A DNA stretch of 64,000 bases. Origin: Nonlabens antarcticus (GTDB lineage: Bacteria; Bacteroidota; Bacteroidia; Flavobacteriales; Flavobacteriaceae). The stretch's first letter is position 1; each line of letters begins with the position of its first letter. Both the position numbers and the translations under genes were made by a program. The notes below the pieces were generated by a model. That model was not told where the DNA came from. It saw nothing but the letters and a program-made list of their open reading frames with translations, and searched no databases. This document shows positions 61,367 to 64,000 of the stretch, in pieces. The stretch spans positions 37,862 to 101,861 of the forward strand of contig NZ_JADFCO010000058.1 in the NCBI RefSeq assembly GCF_015356755.1, in the 5' to 3' direction.

Positions 61367-64000
61367 ATGAGCAACTCTACTATTGTAAAAAATTCTTCTT
61401 TACAGTTTTTACTCGTATTTATTTTTGGTCTTGTATCGCTATCTGCGTGGGGCCAATCTCGTTCTTGTTTGAGGGAGAATTGTTATGATATTATTTCTTT
61501 TGCTTCAAAGCCTGTCATTGTTAATGGAGGGGCACCCGGTGCAGTGGAGACTATTTACAGCTTCAAAAATGCTGTAGCTGCTGTTAATGATAGGCCTGCA
61601 CTTGATGTTTTAGTTGAGATATTGGAGCTAAATAATACATTGATAGTAGATTTCGATGTTGCCAACGATGGTCTAAAAAGAGCATTTCAACCACGGATAA
61701 CAACATCGGATAGTGGTGAAACCAGTGCTAAATTCCAAATAACTTTAGTAGAATCAGGTGTAACGGATCCAAATAATCCTATTCAAGGGATATGTTTTTA
61801 TGCCACACCATTTGATATTGATGGAAGCAAACCTAGAAATGGAGATATCAATGAATTTGCAGAATTATCGTTGACTGATGTTTACACTCAATCCGCAAAC
61901 ACGGAAATCGCAGTAACAAAAACAGGATCTATAGTACGTGGAATGAATATAAATGCTAGTTCTGCTCCTGTAGAGCCTATTGATGAGAACCCTCGTTTTA
62001 CTTTCAGTAATTATTATGAAAATAAAAGTTCATTTACCTATAAGATTGGTAAAGTTGGTGATGGTACTCAAAATAATAGATTTTTTGCGCTTGTATTAGA
62101 ACGAGCAAAATATGTAAACCCAGTCTCTGTTTTTATTACTCAACCTTTATTGTGTGGTTCAGTGCTTAGTGATGATGGAAGTCCTTTATCTGGTGTTACA
62201 GTAACATTAGAGCGTCCAGATGGTTCGATCACATCAACGGTAACTGGTGCCGATGGTGCTTATCAATTTGCAGCTGATAGAGATGCCACTCAAAGTTTTG
62301 AAACATTTATTATTAGAGAAATCAACCCAACTCAAATAGGCAACAGTAATTTTGCTGTAGCATCTGTTTCAGACGTAGATGGAGCTAATGATGATGTTAT
62401 TACAGTAATAGTTAGGGAAGCTTCTATTGTAAATAATAATTTTATTGACGGTATTGATTTTGATAGGGATGGTGTTGCAGACTCCGTTGATCTTGATGAT
62501 GATAACGATGGAATTACAGATATTGATGAAGGAGGGAATAATGCTAATGCAAACGTTAACGGTTTGCCTAATAGAATTAATTACGATTCTGATGGTGACG
62601 GTTGTACTGATGTAATAGAAGGTGGGTTTCAAGATCCAGATGGAGATGGTAAGATTGGCCCTGCAGCAATAACAGTGAACGCGTTGGGACTTGTAACTAG
62701 TGGTGGTGGTCAAACCGTCAATGGGGCTGGAAATAATTATAATGTTCGCCCTAGGGATGGTGATAATAATCAGACATCAGATGCTAGAGAAGCGGGTACT
62801 AATATTACAATAAGAACTCAAGATCAGCCTCAAAATGACACTGCCTTTAGACCAGGAAACGCGAATGCGACTTTTTCAGTAACTGCAGCAGGCAGTAGTA
62901 ATTTGATCTACCAATGGCAAGTAAGCAATGGTTCAACCTTTACTAACATTAGTGATGGAACACGATATAGTGGAGCTACGACAAATACATTGACGGTCAA
63001 CAATGCACCTGCAAGCTTTAATGGGAATCTATACAGGGTAGTCGTGACTAGTTCATCCTTTGCCTGTGCAAATACCATAAGTAATGCAGCCATTTTAACG
63101 GTAGGATCTACACTTGCAATTACAAAAGCAGATACAGGAGGACCTTTCAATACGGCTGGACAAGTAATAACTTATAATGTAATAGTTACTAATACTGGTA
63201 ACTCTACGATTACAGGAATTAATTTAACAGATAACAACGGTACGCTTAGTAGAACGACAATCGCTACTCTTGCTGCAGGCGCTTCTGTTTCTTTAACATC
63301 TGAACATATAGTCACTCAGGCAGAGCTTAATGTTGGTCAAGTATTAAATCAAATAACCGGTACAGGTACTAATCCTACAGGGGATACGATTTCTGATCTT
63401 TCAGATGATCCAGGTGTAAATGCGAATGTTGATGCTAATGGTAATGGCAACCCTGATGATGTTACTGTCACTCCTTTAGCGATCACTGATGCTATTGCTA
63501 TCATAAAGACCGCAGATTTTACAGATTCTGGTAGTGGGATTCCTGCAAATGACAATGATGGTTTCGCACAAGTGGGTGAAGTTATAAACTACAGCTTTAG
63601 AGTCCAAAATGTAGGAAATACCGATTTGACTAATGTTCGTGTCACTGACCCACTACTAAATAGTCCTAATGGAACATTGACAGGATCTCCTTTAGGCTCC
63701 TTGAACTCTAGAGATTTCAGCACTGCAGTTTCGGGCACATATAGATTACAACAATCCGATATCGAAGCAGGAAGAGTAACCAATCAAGCAACTGCAATTG
63801 GTACACCATCAGCTGGTCGCCCAAATGTTAGGGATGAGTCTGGATCTGCGAATAATCTTAACGATCCAACAGTGACTGTCTTGAATGACGACAATGGTAT
63901 AGCGGTCATAAAGACTGGTGTCTTCAATGATGAGAACGGAGATGGGAACGCCCAGTTGGGTGAGACGATCAGTTACAGTTTTACGGTGACCAATACGGGA
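61367..64000 (+). CDS. Very large multidomain secreted adhesin (3' end outside window)
   Basis: The frame is open from the ATG at 61367 to the window end (878 codons). A signal peptide (FIFGLVSLSAWGQS) is followed by a unique domain. A carboxypeptidase-regulatory/SdrD-B-like domain comes next (LCGSVLSDDGSPLSGVTVTL to DGAYQF). Calcium-type thrombospondin-3 repeats follow (DFDRDGVADSVDLDDDNDG; DSDGDGCTD), then an Ig-like domain (LIYQWQVSNGSTFTNISDGT). Tandem DUF11/DUF7507-type domains come last (ITYNVIVTNTGNSTITGINL; INYSFRVQNVGNTDLTNVRV; ISYSFTVTNTG), continuing past the window. Such proteins are usually exported by the T9SS and anchored through a C-terminal domain, not visible here. Smaller minus-strand frames in this stretch are shadows. 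Confidence 0.88.
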   Translation, partial: MSNSTIVKNSSLQFLLVFIFGLVSLSAWGQSRSCLRENCYDIISFASKPVIVNGGAPGAVETIYSFKNAVAAVNDRPALDVLVEILELNNTLIVDFDVANDGLKRAFQPRITTSDSGETSAKFQITLVESGVTDPNNPIQGICFYATPFDIDGSKPRNGDINEFAELSLTDVYTQSANTEIAVTKTGSIVRGMNINASSAPVEPIDENPRFTFSNYYENKSSFTYKIGKVGDGTQNNRFFALVLERAKYVNPVSVFITQPLLCGSVLSDDGSPLSGVTVTLERPDGSITSTVTGADGAYQFAADRDATQSFETFIIREINPTQIGNSNFAVASVSDVDGANDDVITVIVREASIVNNNFIDGIDFDRDGVADSVDLDDDNDGITDIDEGGNNANANVNGLPNRINYDSDGDGCTDVIEGGFQDPDGDGKIGPAAITVNALGLVTSGGGQTVNGAGNNYNVRPRDGDNNQTSDAREAGTNITIRTQDQPQNDTAFRPGNANATFSVTAAGSSNLIYQWQVSNGSTFTNISDGTRYSGATTNTLTVNNAPASFNGNLYRVVVTSSSFACANTISNAAILTVGSTLAITKADTGGPFNTAGQVITYNVIVTNTGNSTITGINLTDNNGTLSRTTIATLAAGASVSLTSEHIVTQAELNVGQVLNQITGTGTNPTGDTISDLSDDPGVNANVDANGNGNPDDVTVTPLAITDAIAIIKTADFTDSGSGIPANDNDGFAQVGEVINYSFRVQNVGNTDLTNVRVTDPLLNSPNGTLTGSPLGSLNSRDFSTAVSGTYRLQQSDIEAGRVTNQATAIGTPSAGRPNVRDESGSANNLNDPTVTVLNDDNGIAVIKTGVFNDENGDGNAQLGETISYSFTVTNTG

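Noticed and set aside
62369..63783. Several minus-strand frames of 64-114 codons
   Set aside because: They are antisense to the continuous adhesin reading frame and have low-complexity composition reflecting its repeats.

Overview
The window is chromosomal DNA of a marine-type member of the Bacteroidota, most likely family Flavobacteriaceae. It opens with the gliding and type IX secretion cluster gldK-L-M-N. Where promoters can be read they fit the Bacteroidota pattern TTG-N19/20-TAnnTTTG. The conjugation genes are of the Bacteroides Tra type.

Layout. Positions 1-9105 are core chromosome: gldKLMN, a FAD oxidoreductase, a DUF983 protein, an ABC-F ATPase, a CPXCG zinc protein, a PA2169-type four-helix protein, and the initiator tRNA-fMet. 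A 49-kb integrative and conjugative element (ICE) sits in the 3' half of that tRNA. It is bounded by a perfect 46-bp direct repeat (9060-9105 and 58292-58337), with a tyrosine recombinase just inside the right end. From 58338 onward is chromosome again: three tandem paralogous secreted proteins, then the 5' part of a very large multidomain adhesin that runs off the window.

Inside the ICE, left to right: (a) a ubiquitin-like operon (two-domain Ubl, E2-like, E1-JAB fusion) at 9.3-11.6 kb; (b) a candidate small RNA at 11.7-11.84 kb; (c) an MqsR/MqsA-like toxin-antitoxin pair with a SocA/Panacea domain; (d) DUF932, SSB and small accessory genes, interrupted by a two-gene cassette (DUF1259 lipoprotein, YncE-like propeller) between two ~208-bp direct repeats; (e) the mobilization module (candidate oriT, BfmA/BtgA, DUF5712 relaxase, coupling ATPase); (f) a Gabija-like pair (OLD nuclease and UvrD helicase); (g) a type I BREX operon of about 18 kb; (h) the mating-pair formation operon traE to traN; (i) an amidase, DnaC-like and initiator-like genes, and an excisionase-like HTH; (j) RteC, a membrane LuxR regulator, an asparaginase-domain protein and the integrase.

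The most distinctive region is the BREX operon. The usual order brxA-brxB-brxC-pglX-pglZ-brxL is kept, but four uncommon genes lie between pglX and pglZ with gaps of 2-14 bases. They encode an AlkB-like dioxygenase, a small SF1 helicase ending in an SSB-type acidic tail, an unrecognised protein with a SAP-like C-terminus, and a Rossmann methyltransferase. BrxL ends in a domain resembling the PLD-like domain of eukaryotic MITD1, with no recognisable Lon protease domain. A 58-residue XRE regulator overlaps the start of brxA by one base. The ICE therefore carries four probable anti-phage or addiction modules along with its transfer machinery.
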